A stretch of DNA of 64,000 bases from Mycteria americana (taxonomy: Eukaryota > Chordata > Aves > Ciconiiformes > Ciconiidae): positions 25,824,501-25,888,500 of the forward strand of contig NC_134373.1 in NCBI RefSeq assembly GCF_035582795.1. Direction: 5' to 3'. Below the pieces are notes generated by a model. It had not been told where the DNA came from. It worked only from the letters and a program-made list of their open reading frames with translations, and did no database searches. The translations under genes and the position numbers were made by a program. Positions 45,640 to 57,434 of the stretch are shown piece after piece. Within the stretch, counting starts at the first letter, position 1, and each line of letters opens with the position of its first letter.

Positions 45640-48600
45640 TTTCATCCTCTTGCACTGCTGTAATGTCTTTGTAAGGTCTTACATACTAGCTCTGCAGCAG
45701 CCTCAAGGGTTCCCCAACATCTCACAGGGTTCGAGCCATTCTCCCCCTCCTGTTCAGGGTGGGTGCTGATGGGCTGCTAGACTAATCTTCCCCACCTGCC
45801 TGGCTCCCAAGCTGAAAAAATGCAGCTGAAAAAATGCTGCTGCCTGGCCTGGGCTTGCCGTGTCACAGGGTCTCTGCACCCTGCCCAGTGAAGAGCAAGT
45901 GGAGGTGCTGTGTGTGGTGTTTCGGTGCAGCTGAAGCTGCCTGTTGGGGTGAGCAGAAATGGGCCTGTTACATTCAGGTGCTGCCAGGTGGGGACCTTTA
46001 CTGATGGTTGCTTTTCCCAGAGCAGTGTCTCTGCCTTGCTGTGAGTGTTCAAAGCACGGTTTCAGGGCAGGTTTTCCAACTGGTGGATCCTTAATGACAA
46101 AACCTCTGTTTTATGGCGAGGTGATCTTGATTTCTTTAAAGACCTGTATTTGTCATTCAGTGACCTGATGCCTGTTTTCTTTGGATACTGAGCACGGCAG
46201 CTCTTTGCAACAATCTCTATGACATCCAAACCTTCCACATACCCTAAGTTGGTGTCTGTGGCTTCAGCCTCTTTCATCTAGAAAACAGCTGGTCCCACAG
46301 CATCCCGCTGCTCCAGTCTCACCTGGACAGATGAGAGAGTTTCCTTCCCTGCTCAAACCCAGCTATGCCATCCTCATAGCCTTAGGAGAGCAGGAAGTTC
46401 AGTTTCCGTACTTTGTAGTGGTCTGAAGGCCACCTCACAGCGCACGGTTGGGCGCTTTCTTGGAATCGCTGTACTATTAGACTTTCTCCTGTCACTTCCA
46501 GAAGCAGTTGAGTTGCTGAAGGCCCGCAGTGGCCGATATTTTTATCTAGCCTTCTGTAGACTTGATTGACAAGATCTATACTGTCTTGAGGCAGATGTCA
46601 CAATGCATTCCACTTTCTCCCCTCTTCCTAAATGGGCATATGGCTGCTGCTCTCCGTTCCTTTGGAGCGATCTCAGATCGCAAGCAGGAGTGAGCTCAGT
46701 GGAAGCGCTGCCAGCACCTAGCACTTTGTCCAGGGGAAGGAGTCCGAGACAGCTGAGCCAGTAAAGACCAGTAAGGGTTTTCTTTCTGTCTTCGTCTTGC
46801 CATTTAAGGAGCTTGTGTAAGTACTGTCTTCACGTTCTATAGCTGCGTTTTTCACAAAGGGTAAGAGTCGAAATTGGAGTTCTTGGACCAGTTCATTGAT
46901 GTCTCTTCTGTGTAAGCTGATCCCCTGAGAAAGCCCATCCCTGGAGCTTGCTTTTTCCATCTTAGCCGAGCTGCACCTTTGCTCTGCCACACCAGTGTCT
47001 GGGTATGTGTTGAGGGGCCTGACAAAGCGTGGACTGCCAGAACCAAAGGTTTCGGCTGTGTGCCTGTCCATAGCTCTTCTCAAGCTCTTCCTGGTTTTTA
47101 CTGCAGAAGTGACTACTCATTTGCTTCTGCTCCTTGCCATGTCTCTGCAGGTTTGTGCCCTCAGCTCAGCACTAGCCTCTTGGTCCCGTTAACAGCTCCC
47201 TGCTCTTCTGCATTCCTCTGGCTGCTGACAGGGAAGCTCACATGTGCTGCCACAACCTGTCTCCTGCCTCTTAATGAAACACTTGCTTTGTTTTCCCTTA
47301 GGGTTTTGTCCTGGTTGTTACCAGATTAACCCCTTTGTGGTTAATTTGTGATCATGAACCCTTTGCTGTGGGGCTCCTCGCACTAGGTGCAGTGATAGGA
47401 TTAAGTGGCCTCATTGCATCAGCTGGGTGTGTGCAAGGGCTTCCCCGACACGCTTCTCCACTCCAGCACAGCAGGCAGCCCTGACTGATGGCCATGCAGG
47501 AACAGGGCCTGCATAGGAGAGCCAGGGGTTTGTGGAAAGGTGTGACATCTGTTGAACCAGCTGCAGATGTCTTCTGCCTGTCACAGCTCTGAGCATGCAG
47601 TCCCCCAGCTGTGCTCTTAGACACTTGATTTTTTTCCCCCCTCCTTCCTCTCTCATTTTCTGGGTGAACTTGGCTCCAGCGCTCAGCTGCTAGCATGGAG
47701 CAAGGCTGGTCTGAATCTCGGCGTTTCCCTGCCTGCATCTGTCTGGAGCAGGCTTTTCTCAAGGTGTGTGTAGCTGGAGGGATGGCTAGACCTGGGGTGG
47801 CCACAGGGCTCTGGAGGCAGGCTGCAAGCAGCCCCAGGCAGCTGTGGGCTCAGGCTTCAGGCTGGCCATTGCCATGAACCTGAAGCTACCCCTGCTTTTC
47901 CATGGGCACATAGCAGCCCTGCCTTACTCTGCTGTTCAACTCATCAATTGAAATGATGCCTCAGTCGTGGGTTTGGCTATGTCAGTGCTTCCTACTCTGT
48001 GTCTCTGCCCTCTAAACCAGTACTGCCTTGAGCATACATAGCCTGTGGGTTAGATGTCAGCCCCCTTGCACTATGTCTAAGTAACAAAGCCTTGTTTCTA
48101 ATCAAACTGGGTGACTGGAGCGACTGGTTTTTTACTTCTAGCAGAATATCCCTGCTGGCCTCATCTCCAGGGGACTGGAGATGTAGCAGCAAAGGGCACG
48201 TGTTCCCTGCGGCTCATGGACCTGCCTGGCCAGCTTCATCCTTCCTGTGGGTGCCAACGCTCCTTACCCAGCTTACAGAGTAATGGCCCGGGTCCATGTA
48301 AACCCCTTCCCTTTGGGCTGCCCTCCAGCTTGGCTGGCAGGGGAAGAGCAGTGAGCACAGGCTGGCCTGGAGTGCCACATGTGGTACTGGCGTGCTGGCA
48401 GAACTCAGCACCCCTGAATTGGGAAGGATACCCTAGCAGGAGGGAGGTGAGCACGGCCTGGGCCGTGTACCCCTCACTGTGCTTCATAATCGAGCAGCAG
48501 GGAAGGCGAAGGGGACTTCATTTTGAAGCCACCCCAGCCTTCTCTCAGCTTGTGTTAAAGGGGACGGTCATTGCCCTTTGCACTCCTGCTACAGAGCGTG

Positions 48601-51400
48601 CCTCTGCCTGTTATCAGAAGGTTATTAAGCTAGTTGTGGAGCTGTCCTGTATCAGGACAAACAGTCCCCAATAGAGCCGTCTGCTCCCTGCCCCAGTGCC
48701 AGCCGTGTTGTTTAATGTGGGAAGAGCATGTTTGCTGCCGAGGACTCACGCTGCCCACCTGCAGCCCTGCCCTCCTGTGGCCCCACTCTGGAGGGGGTGG
48801 AGATAGCTCATCCCTTCCTCGTCCCACTGCTGAGCACCCGCCGGGCAGGGTCCGTGCCGCCCCACGGCAAACATGCCTGGGGTGCCCGGCCCTGCCATCT
48901 GCTGTGCCGCCCTGTCCCCAGAATAGTGGCAGACGTAGCAGGGCCCAGCCCATCCTGCCCTGTCGATTAGAGCAGGAACTGAGACTGAGAGCCAGACTGG
49001 GCCCCACGCCCTCCCTGGCACCCCATGGCCAGCAGCCAAGGCAGGGTCTGGCAGTGGAGTCCCTGAGGGTGCCTCCATCGTGACGCTGTGGCTGAGCAGC
49101 GAGCAGGGGCTGCTCGTGGGAGCTCTTGCCGTGTCCCTCCTGAGCTGTAGCATTTGTCCCAGAAGCGGATGTTCTCCTTATCCCTGTGCTTACACCCCCC
49201 CTCAGCCATATCTCCTCGATTACCAGCTCCCCTCACTCTCACCAGGCCGTGCAGCCACCGTGCCGTGCTCCACACACTCACTCCAGCTCTGGGCTCTGCC
49301 CCACAGACTTAGTGGTTTGGGGCTGATCCTGTTTTTTGTGGTTGGAGATAGTGCTCCTGTTTCCTCTGTAAAGCTCATCTCTGAGCTGGACCCCACAAGG
49401 CTGCTGGTCTTGCACATCCTTCCTGGCTGTGATGGGCCAGGGCCCCGTCAGCCTCAGCTGATGTGGGAGGGGATGAGGGTGGGCAACACCCTTCGCCCAC
49501 CACATTCCTTTCCGAGCTGTTGTGGGTTTGCCCTCTGCCCCACGCTGAAACGGTGATGCCTCTGCAGGCGCTTGGGTGTTGCAAGCTCAAGATGAGGGTA
49601 GAGCCTCCTGAGGCAAGCTCTGCCCCGCGGCCCAGGCATGGGCTGAGCTGTGCTGCACAAAAATGCTGCCGCTGCAGCAGCTGTACCTGGCCCCGGCCCA
49701 ACAAGTGGCTTCATTCTGGGTGGAATGGCCTCGGTTTGCAGTGCCTCAGTGGGTCACGCTCTCCAGTTTACAGGCTGCTACGGGGACTCGTTCTTAACGT
49801 GCTGAGCACCAGCGTCAAAGGGTCACATATGTTCCTTACCCCTGGCAAACTGCTTGGCTGCCTGGGGGTGAAGCCAGGCTGGAGATGAGACCTGGGAGCG
49901 CTTGAAAACTAGTGGTGACTGTGGGGAAGGAAAACTCCAAGCCACTTTAACCGCCTGGCAAGAGCAGGAAGTTCAACATAGGCTGTGTGCTGCTTGCCCT
50001 CCCCAGCCTGCTGGGATGCAGCCCTCGTGCCGACAGCCCCCTGCTCTGCTCCCACCTCTCTGTGCCACACTGCGGGTGCCACCTGGCTGCAGCCCCAGGC
50101 CCCCTCCCTGGCCCTGAACGCTTCCCTGCATCCTTCCAAAAGCTCGAGGGTCTGCGCTCGGCTTGCTGTCTCCCTGCATCCACCTCCGCCTGTTGCTCCT
50201 GGCCTGGGATGGAGACTGTGCCCAGGTGTTGCTCCCAGGGCACCTGTTGCTGGATCTGCAACACATTAACGTTTCCCCTTCCAGAAATGTCAATGCTGCA
50301 GTTGCGTGCATGGGGGTGGGATTCAACAGAAAGTGTTTCTTCATGGCCAGGTCAAATCCCCTTCCTTCTGCTAAAGGCTGAAGCTGTCACCTGGGAAGGA
50401 CCCATCCATGAGCAGCGGGGAAGGAAGGATTGAGCAAGAGAGGCCAAAGTGGGGCCCTTTCCCCCTTCCTCTTGTGCACACACCTGCGTCCATGTCAGGG
50501 TGCAGCACGCTGCTCCGGGGGGCTCCAGTTGCCCTCCCGTGCGAGAGCGCTGAGCCTGTGCCCAGGCTGTGCGGGCGCTGGGGCAGCACCATGGTGGCTC
50601 TTGCTGACTTAGGGAAGCAGCAGGGCTGCCATTACTCAGCGGGCCCAGAATAACCAAAAACCCACACCGGATGCGGTGGCCACGCTTCCCACCCTGCTCC
50701 TTGCCTCAGCTCTCCTGCAGCCCGTCCCCGGCGCTGCCCGCAGGAGGTGGGCGGAGGTGCTGCACCCACCAGTGCCTGATTGTAGCAACCCTTCTGCAGG
50801 AGGGAGCACATGTTGCAGTGGGGAGAAGCAGCATCTCACGAGCTTACGGAGACACCAGCTTCCCCCTGACTATTTGGGTTGCACAAGGCAGCCTGGCATC
50901 CCTTCCTATTCTCACACAAGGACACAAGGACAGGGTGCTCTGCCTAGGACGTCATGGGCGTGGTTGGCCCAGCACAGGGACTCAGCCCCAACAAACCCCC
51001 CTGAGCCAATTTTAACAGTGCAGAAAGTGAGTGGCTGGGGTGCTCTGGCAGAGGGACAGCCCATGGCTCCAGGGTGGTGACTCAAAGCCACTGCTGCCAT
51101 TGCTCTGGCCTTCGGAGAGCGGTGCTTTTGCCCAGGAAGAGCAATGGTGACCCTAAGGGCACATCTGGAGGTGCTGCACGCTCAGCCCTGGCCCTGCTGC
51201 AGGGCCCTGGCCTGGAGCACGAGAAGCAGCATAGGCTTCAAAAGATTTGAAGCACATTCCCACCACACAGGCACGTTTTGCTCCATGTTCCCACCATGTC
51301 GGCAGCCACCTCTCCTCCGGTGCTAGCAGGTCCCTCCTTTCTTCCATCCTCTCCCTTTGTCTTCCCTGGGAGAGGAAGAATTCGGTGTTATGAGGGACAG
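45640..51400. other. Intergenic region between STK11IP and the connexin
   Basis: No gene of a known family is visible on either strand. Open frames of 60-190 codons occur on both strands but overlap one another, lack splice-consistent partners and look random. The only part I would single out is 46.0-47.1k, listed separately. Confidence 0.5.
46062..47083 (-). other. Cluster of unidentified minus-strand open segments
   Basis: Three stretches read like protein. At 47083-46718 an open frame contains a Met in good context at about 46960 and the text DINELVQELQFRLLPFV through KPLLVFTGSAVSDSF. In the same frame, about 46580-46400 reads DLVNQVYRRLDKNIGHCGPS and EVTGESLIVQRF to a stop. A further segment in another frame at 46277-46062 starts MKEAEATDTNLGYVEGL after an acceptor-like ttttctag. 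I recognise no family. It could be a small unannotated gene, a decayed gene, or chance. Confidence 0.25.
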
Positions 51401-51419
51401 GAGGTTATCGCGCAGGTGA

Positions 51420-52080
51420 GTCTCACGGCCGGAGCGCTGGCTCCCTCCTCTCCCCCGTGGCCAGGCTCCCCGGTGCTCCTTCGGAAGGCGCTGCTCATCC
51501 CTGCACACGCCGCGGGCTGAGCCACGGCCCCCGAGGCTGCTGCTGCTCCAAGGCTTCGGCGCGTTTCCGCGCAGCGGGCAGGGCCCCAGCTTCGCACCTC
51601 GGCGGGGGCGGCATCCCCGGAGCCAACGAGCTCCCGGGGGGCGGAGGGCGGAGGGGCAGAGCCGGCCCACGGGGGGGGCTGGATGGGGCTGCCGCGGCCG
51701 GGAGCAGCCTTCGGGCCACGGGTGGGTTTCGGCGGCTGCCTGGAAAGCCGGCTTTGCCGCGGCTGATGTCGCCGACACACGCGATGCCCCGCGCGAGTTT
51801 CGGCCGGGGCCGGCCCCTGCCCGCAGCCCTGCGCGGCCCCCCGAGCCGCGGGCGGGGAGGGGGCCGGGGCCCGGGGGCGGCAGCGGCCTGCCCGGCGGCT
51901 GAGTCACCCGGCGGGCCGGGCCGGGCCGGGCCGGGGCGGAGCGGGACGCTCGGTGCGCACCGGCGGGCGGGCGCGGGGCGGGGCGGCCCCGGGCCCCTTT
52001 GTTCGGCGGGAGGCGGCGGCGCGCCGCCCCGCCGCTTTGTCCGCCGCCGCCGGCGGGAGCCGCTCGTCCCGGCGCGCCGT
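51420..52080 (+). promoter_or_regulatory. CpG island and probable non-coding first exon of the connexin
   Basis: Very high G+C and CpG, with a short GGGCC pentamer run at about 51913-51936 and an AP-1-like TGAGTCA at 51900-51906. A good plus-strand donor, GCC/gtgagt, with the exon ending at 52079 fits a 5' UTR exon. Connexin genes usually have one non-coding exon and their coding sequence in exon 2. The matching acceptor is at 54528. The start site is inferred. Confidence 0.6.
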
Positions 52081-52680
52081 GAGTGGGGCCGGGGAGCGGG
52101 GGGCTGCGGGAGGGCGGGGGTCGGTGGGGCTGGGGCAGCAGGTGGGGCAGGCGTCGGTACCGCGGGAGGGCTGGGGCGGGGGGGCGGGAGCCCCGGGCGT
52201 GGGCGGGGGGCTGCGGTCAGGGAGGCTGGGGCCGCAGGCGGGGGGGATCGGGGGGGGGCGGGCTGAGGATCTGGGGCAGGCTGGGGTCAGCAGGGCTGGA
52301 GGTCCCCGGTGGGCTGGCGTCGGTGGGGCGGGGGACCCCGGGAAGGCCGGGGCTGGGGGGCTGGGTCCCTAGGCTGGCAGCGGTCAGCGGGTCCCAGCGT
52401 GGGCTGGCAGCGGTCAGCGGGTCCCCGCGTGGGCTGGCCAGGGTCAGTGGGACAGGGGTCTCTGGGCAGGCAGGGGCTGGCGAGCCCCGGGGTGGGCTGC
52501 CCGGTGCTGGGGCAGAGGGGGCCCCGATCTGATGTGGGCTGGGGAGATGGGGTCCCTGGGCAGGGCAGGCTGGGGCAGACGGGCCTGGGGGCCCAGGCCG
52601 GGGGACCTGGGGTCGGTAGGGCTGGGGGTGTACGTGTAGGGCCTGGCCAAGGCACGTGGTGCTGGTCCTGACTCACGGCG
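52080..52680 (+). repeat. G-rich degenerate minisatellite
   Basis: Directly after the connexin exon 1 donor, the plus strand is a run of GGGCTGGGG-type words. Two adjacent near-identical 30-base units start at 52372 and 52402 (ggctggcagcggtcagcggg core), followed by degraded relatives. Four-G runs are frequent, so G-quadruplex formation on the non-template strand is plausible. Long open frames across it on both strands are by-products. Confidence 0.75.
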
Positions 52681-54528
52681 TGGCCGGGAGGCGGTGGGTG
52701 GCTTGGCCCCCTGGGCAGAGAGCTGGACTCTGGCTACCTGCCCTGGGGGGCCTCAGCCCCGGGCGGGGGAAAAGGTGTGGGGAGCTCTGTTCTGCCCCGG
52801 CTGTGCCCACTGCAGCTCCTGACCCACGCTGCAGTCCGTCCCTGTGTCACCTCTCCTTGGCCACCACGGCAGTGCCCACGTGTGTGCTTTCGCTTTCCCT
52901 GGGCTTACCAGCTCCGGGGCTGCACTGCTGCCTGGTCCCAGGTCTTGTCCCCTGCCCCAGCCCCTCACCCTGGGGCCAGGGCGCTGTGCTGCTGCCAGGC
53001 AAGGGCTAAACGCAGACACAAGGCATCCTCCTTCCAGTGGGGTCCTGGGGGAGAGGGCCTCGCACCGGGGGGACGGAGCTGCGGCGAGACCTTGCAGGGT
53101 GCTCGACCACGGGAGGATGGTGGCCCTGATGGGCTGGGTTTGGGTCCCTGGTGCCAGGTCGTGTCACCTCCCACAGCTCAGCAGGCTGTGCCGAGCACCA
53201 GGCCATCAGCGGGAGTGCGTCCTGGGTGCAGGTGCTTGTGCTGGAGGGGCTTTTCTGTTTAGGTGAGATTGCTCGGGAGGCAGGCTGAGCTAAGCCAGAA
53301 AGATCCTCTTATTCTGGACAATAGTGGCACGAGTGCAGCAGGAGCCATTGTCCGCAGGGACATGCCCTGGCCGGAGGGGATGGGAGGGCAGGCCGGAGGG
53401 CAGGCGAGGTGTGGGGGAGGCCGAGGGCTCCATGGGGACACGTCCCTTCTGCTCGCCCGGGGCAGCTCTGCCACCTGCTGCCCTTGCGTCAGCTCGTGCG
53501 CAAGCTGCTGAAACTGGGGGTGGCGATGGGGTGTCTCCTCTTGCTGCTTCTCCTTTGGCCAGGAGCTGTGGCGCTTTCCTCGTAATTTCCTCCCCGACCT
53601 CCGGTGTCAGCTGCTTCGCCGGGACTTTGTGCAATTCCTTGGCCACCCCCCACTGCCCCTGCAATTGCCCTCCTGCCTCCTGCTCCGCTTCCCCCACCAG
53701 CCCCTGCCATTGGACTGCGGGGTGCTCTGAGCACCGGCCACCGTGGGCTTCGGGGGCTCGTAAGGATTGGGGGGTGAGGGTCCCACAGAAGGGTGGGCAC
53801 AGCGCGGAGGTTTGGTGAGGCGGAGTGATGCTACGTCTGTGCTGGCCCTTGAGGGAGAGCGCTGCGGGGTGCAGAGGACCTGGCTTGTGGGCTGTGGTGG
53901 GGGCTGCTGCTCAGGGCAGCTCCCCCGTGGCCAGGGCTCAGGGCTGGCAGCTGCAGCGGGCAGAGGGGCTGCCGGCACCCTGCCGTGCTGCCTGCGCGTC
54001 GCCTTCCTCCAGGGGCCCATGGACCCCCGTGGGAGGGTGTGGGTGCTGGCGCAGGGTGCAGTGCTGGTTGGGGACCTGCCCAGGACCAGGTGGCAGTCGG
54101 GTGCCGTGGCACCAGGGGCAGAGGAGGTGGTTCTTCCCCTACGCCCTCCCCAGCTGGCGCTGCCCCATGCTGCCCTGTTTACCCCGGCTGTGGCTGTGCA
54201 GACTCTTCCCCCAGATGTGTCCTGAAGGGGACGGGGATGTCCCAGCCCTTCCCCTGCTCCTCGAGTCCCCTCCGCCCACCTGGCTGGTGGTGGGGCGGGA
54301 GCAGGATACAAATGGGAGTGTGGGACGGCGGCGTTGAGCAGAGGAGGTGGTTTTGGGGAGATGGCTGCCCGTGCAGGGCTGTGCTTGCGGACCTTTGGGT
54401 AAGGGAAGGGATGTCGGTGCTGGGAGAGGGAGAGGGGCAGAGCTGGGGTGGCGGCTGGCGGTTTGGGGGGTCCCGGTGAGGTGCATGTGGATTTGCTCAG
54501 TGCCTGTTTGCCTGCCCCTTCCCCGCAG
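52681..54528 (+). other. Connexin intron 1, remainder
   Basis: GC-rich sequence with overlapping open frames on both strands and no recognisable family. It ends at acceptor ccccgcag, 54528. Confidence 0.55.
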
Positions 54529-54553
54529 GGTTTGAGCCAACTGCCTGGCCAGG

Positions 54554-55876
54554 ATGAGCTGGAGTTTCCTGACACGGCTCCTGGAGGAGATCAACAACCA
54601 CTCTACCTTTGTGGGCAAGATCTGGCTGACCGTCCTCATCGTCTTCCGCATCGTGCTGACAGCCGTGGGGGGCGAGTCCATCTACTACGACGAGCAGAGC
54701 AAGTTTGTCTGCAACACGCAGCAGCCGGGCTGCGAGAACGTCTGCTATGACGCCTTTGCCCCGCTCTCCCATGTCCGCTTCTGGATCTTCCAGATCATCA
54801 TGGTGGCCACGCCATCGGTGCTCTACCTGGGCTTTGCCATGCACCGCATCGCCCGCATGCCCGAGTCCTCGCGGCGCCGGGCACCGGCAGCCCGGCGGGC
54901 ACGCATGCCAGTGGTGCGCCGGGGAGCCGGGCGGGACTACGAGGAGGCGGAGGACGATAACGAAGAAGACCCCATGATCTTTGAGGAGATCGAGGTGGAG
55001 AAGGAGAAGAGCCCGGAGGGTGGAGAGAAGCATGACGGCCGGCGCCGCATCAAGCAGGATGGGCTGATGCGCGCCTATGTCCTGCACTTGCTCTGCCGCT
55101 CGCTGCTGGAGACAGCTTTCCTCTTCGGGCAGTACCTGCTGTACCGCTTCGAGGTGAGCCCCTCCTACGTCTGCAGCCGCAGCCCCTGCCCGCACACCGT
55201 CGACTGCTTTGTCTCCCGCCCCACCGAGAAGACCATCTTCCTCCTCATCATGTATGCCGTCAGCGGGCTCTGCCTCCTCCTCAACCTCTGCGAGCTCGTG
55301 CACCTCGGCGTGGGGCGCATCCGGGACGCCCTGAGCCAGCCCGAGGGCCCCCCACTCCCAGCCAGCGGCAGCCCTGCGCCGCAGTACCCCAAGAAAGCCC
55401 CCGGCGCACCCCCCACCTACCACTCGCTGAAGAAGGAGCCGCCGCGAGCCCCGCTGCCCGACAGCAAGCTGGACTACCGGGAGAGCCTGGCCCAGGTGGC
55501 GGCGGTGGGGCACTTCGCCCTGGCCGGGGCTCCCCCGGCACACGAGCTGGACCGGCTCCGCGAGCACCTGCGCCTGGCCCAGGAGCACCTGGAGGTGGCC
55601 TTCCACCTCCAGCCCCCCCCGCGGCCCCCCAGCCCTGCCCGCAGCAGCAGCCCCGAAGCCAACGGCATCGCCGCCGAGCAGAACCGTCTCAACCTCGCCC
55701 ACGAGAAGGGGACCGCCGCCTGCGAGAGGACCACAGGTGAGCTGGGGAGGGGGACGGATCCGGCTGACGGGGGTGGGGATATGGGGGGCTGCCCCCGGGC
55801 TCCCCCGGGGAGGGGACGCCGCTCCCCCCGGGGCGGGCGGGCGCTAACCTGCCTCTTGCTCCCCGCAGGGCTGTGA
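54554..55876 (+). CDS. Gamma-family connexin (GJC1/Cx45-like), gap-junction channel subunit
   Basis: Four-helix connexin that forms intercellular channels. The start is 25 bases after acceptor ccccgcag. The N-terminus [20 protein letters not shown] and first helix [14 protein letters not shown] are almost those of human Cx45 and Cx47. Extracellular loop 1 has Cys 53, 60 and 64 (C-x6-C-x3-C) and loop 2 has Cys 207, 212 and 218 (C-x4-C-x5-C). The cytoplasmic loop has EEDNEEDP-like DDNEEDPM and [14 protein letters not shown]. The C-tail retains a Cx45-like helix ([20 protein letters not shown]) but is proline-rich and otherwise diverged. Splicing a 132-base intron (55737-55868, GT-AG) gives 396 residues ending ERTTGL; leaving it in gives 440 residues with the same stop. 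Its place beside SLC4A3 suggests a genome-duplication sister of GJC1, which lies near SLC4A1 in human, and it may be the same lineage as fish Cx43.4. Family certain; orthology inferred. Confidence 0.93.
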   Translation: MSWSFLTRLLEEINNHSTFVGKIWLTVLIVFRIVLTAVGGESIYYDEQSKFVCNTQQPGCENVCYDAFAPLSHVRFWIFQIIMVATPSVLYLGFAMHRIARMPESSRRRAPAARRARMPVVRRGAGRDYEEAEDDNEEDPMIFEEIEVEKEKSPEGGEKHDGRRRIKQDGLMRAYVLHLLCRSLLETAFLFGQYLLYRFEVSPSYVCSRSPCPHTVDCFVSRPTEKTIFLLIMYAVSGLCLLLNLCELVHLGVGRIRDALSQPEGPPLPASGSPAPQYPKKAPGAPPTYHSLKKEPPRAPLPDSKLDYRESLAQVAAVGHFALAGAPPAHELDRLREHLRLAQEHLEVAFHLQPPPRPPSPARSSSPEANGIAAEQNRLNLAHEKGTAACERTTGELGRGTDPADGGGDMGGCPRAPPGRGRRSPRGGRALTCLLLPAGL

Positions 55877-56870
55877 GTGCCACCAGGGACGACGCGGTGT
55901 CTGCCGGAACAGCTGCTGCCGCCACCGCGGGACGGGCAGCCTGCCAGGAGCACCAGGCGGAGGGTGACGCGTGCCTGTCCGGCGGGGCTGGCCGGGCAGC
56001 CCTGTCCCGGTGGGCAGCAGTGGGGACGGGGGCCTTGGGGGACGTTCCTACTTAATTTTCAAAACCGGAATATCTTATTTTTGTACGTTTTTATAAACTC
56101 GTCAGCGTGTGGCACCCTGGCATTTTTATACTCCGCTCCCAAGCTCTGCTCTGGGCCTGCGCCCCCCCCGTCTCCCGTTTCACCCCCTTTTCCTCCTCCC
56201 ACACCCATTTCCCGCAGCATTTTCTCCTCACACCTCCTCATGCCCTCCCGTGCCCGCGGCCACCCGCCGCTGCGCTGGCCAGTGCTGTGCATGTGCGGGC
56301 CATGCTGGCGATGCTGGTATTGCCCCCGCGGTGTGGGGGTTTAGGGGAGCTGAGCCTGGGGGTCCGGCTGGCTGGGCCAAACCATGGGGCAGGGCGCTGG
56401 GCTGGCATTGCACTTGAAGCGGAGGGGAGGGAAGGGGTCCTGGCGGTGCCGCCACTGGAAAGTGCCGGTGTGGCCAGGGGGGCCGTGCTGCGTGGCGTCC
56501 TGGCGCAGGGGCGTGAGCCACGGGGCTGGCCTGCTTGGAAATGTCTGTGCAGAGGGCAGGGGCTGTGCTTCCTGCCACCTCTGCCTTGCTGCCGGCCGGC
56601 CACCCTTGGACCAAAGCCATCCCCTCCCGCTCTGGCTGTGGGGCTGGGACCCCCTGCGCGGGGCCAGACCCTGGAACCACAGTGGGGGGACACGGTGCCC
56701 CGAGCTGGGCTCGGCCGGGAGCCAGCGGGGCATTTCTCATCATCTCAGCCTGGGTCACACAGGGATTTTTGTAGCGTTGTTTTTTACTCGGAAATGATTG
56801 TCACTCTGTTTTTTCTTTTTTTTTTTTTTTTTTTTTAATATCTATATTAGTAAAGGCTGGAGACATTTTG
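55877..56870 (+). terminator. Connexin 3' UTR with possible variant poly(A) signal
   Basis: About 1 kb of GC-rich sequence without a convincing gene, ending in an oligo-T tract (56806-56836) and then AGTAAA at 56849-56854, a known weak variant of the poly(A) signal, followed by a GT-containing stretch. No AATAAA is present. The neighbouring INHA gene ends in the opposite direction about 570 bases further right. Confidence 0.45.
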
Positions 56871-57434
56871 TACTGAACTGCTGCATCCGGTCCTTCAGGA
56901 GGAAGGGGTGGGAAGGGAATCCTGCACAGCTGGGCTGGGGCGGGCAGCGCCGTCCGCCCTGGGACCTCCCCACTCGCCCTGGGTGACTCAGTCATTCCTG
57001 CTCGCCGTGCAGAGGCGGCTGCGGCCGGGGCAGCCTCCATCGGCCTGGCGGAGCAGGATTGCTCCGGCCGTGTTCCTGTGTGGTCCCGTCCCTGGCGAGG
57101 GGCTTCCCCGCGCCTCCCCATCCCACTGCCGCCCCTGGGCCTCCCCGTCCCGCTGCAGCCGGGAGCAGAAGAGATGCTGCCCTGCCCTGTGCTGCCCTGC
57201 CCTGGGGCCAGATCAAACCCAGCCACACCGTGCCGATTTTGGCCAGCACACCCCAGTCCCATCTCTGGGACCCCAGGTCGGAGCTGATGCCTCTTGCGGC
57301 GCTTGCCCGTCCCCTCCCTCCCCCAGCCAAAAGCCCCTGGGGAGCTCACGTCCCGCTGTACAACTGCACGCCGCCTCTGTGGCTGCCTCTGATGGAAGCT
57401 GGTGTTTCCAGGCTGTTCTGGTAAAGGGAACAGG

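Noticed and set aside
54497-55702. 401-codon minus-strand open frame
   Set aside because: Antisense of the connexin coding exon, stop-poor because of high GC.
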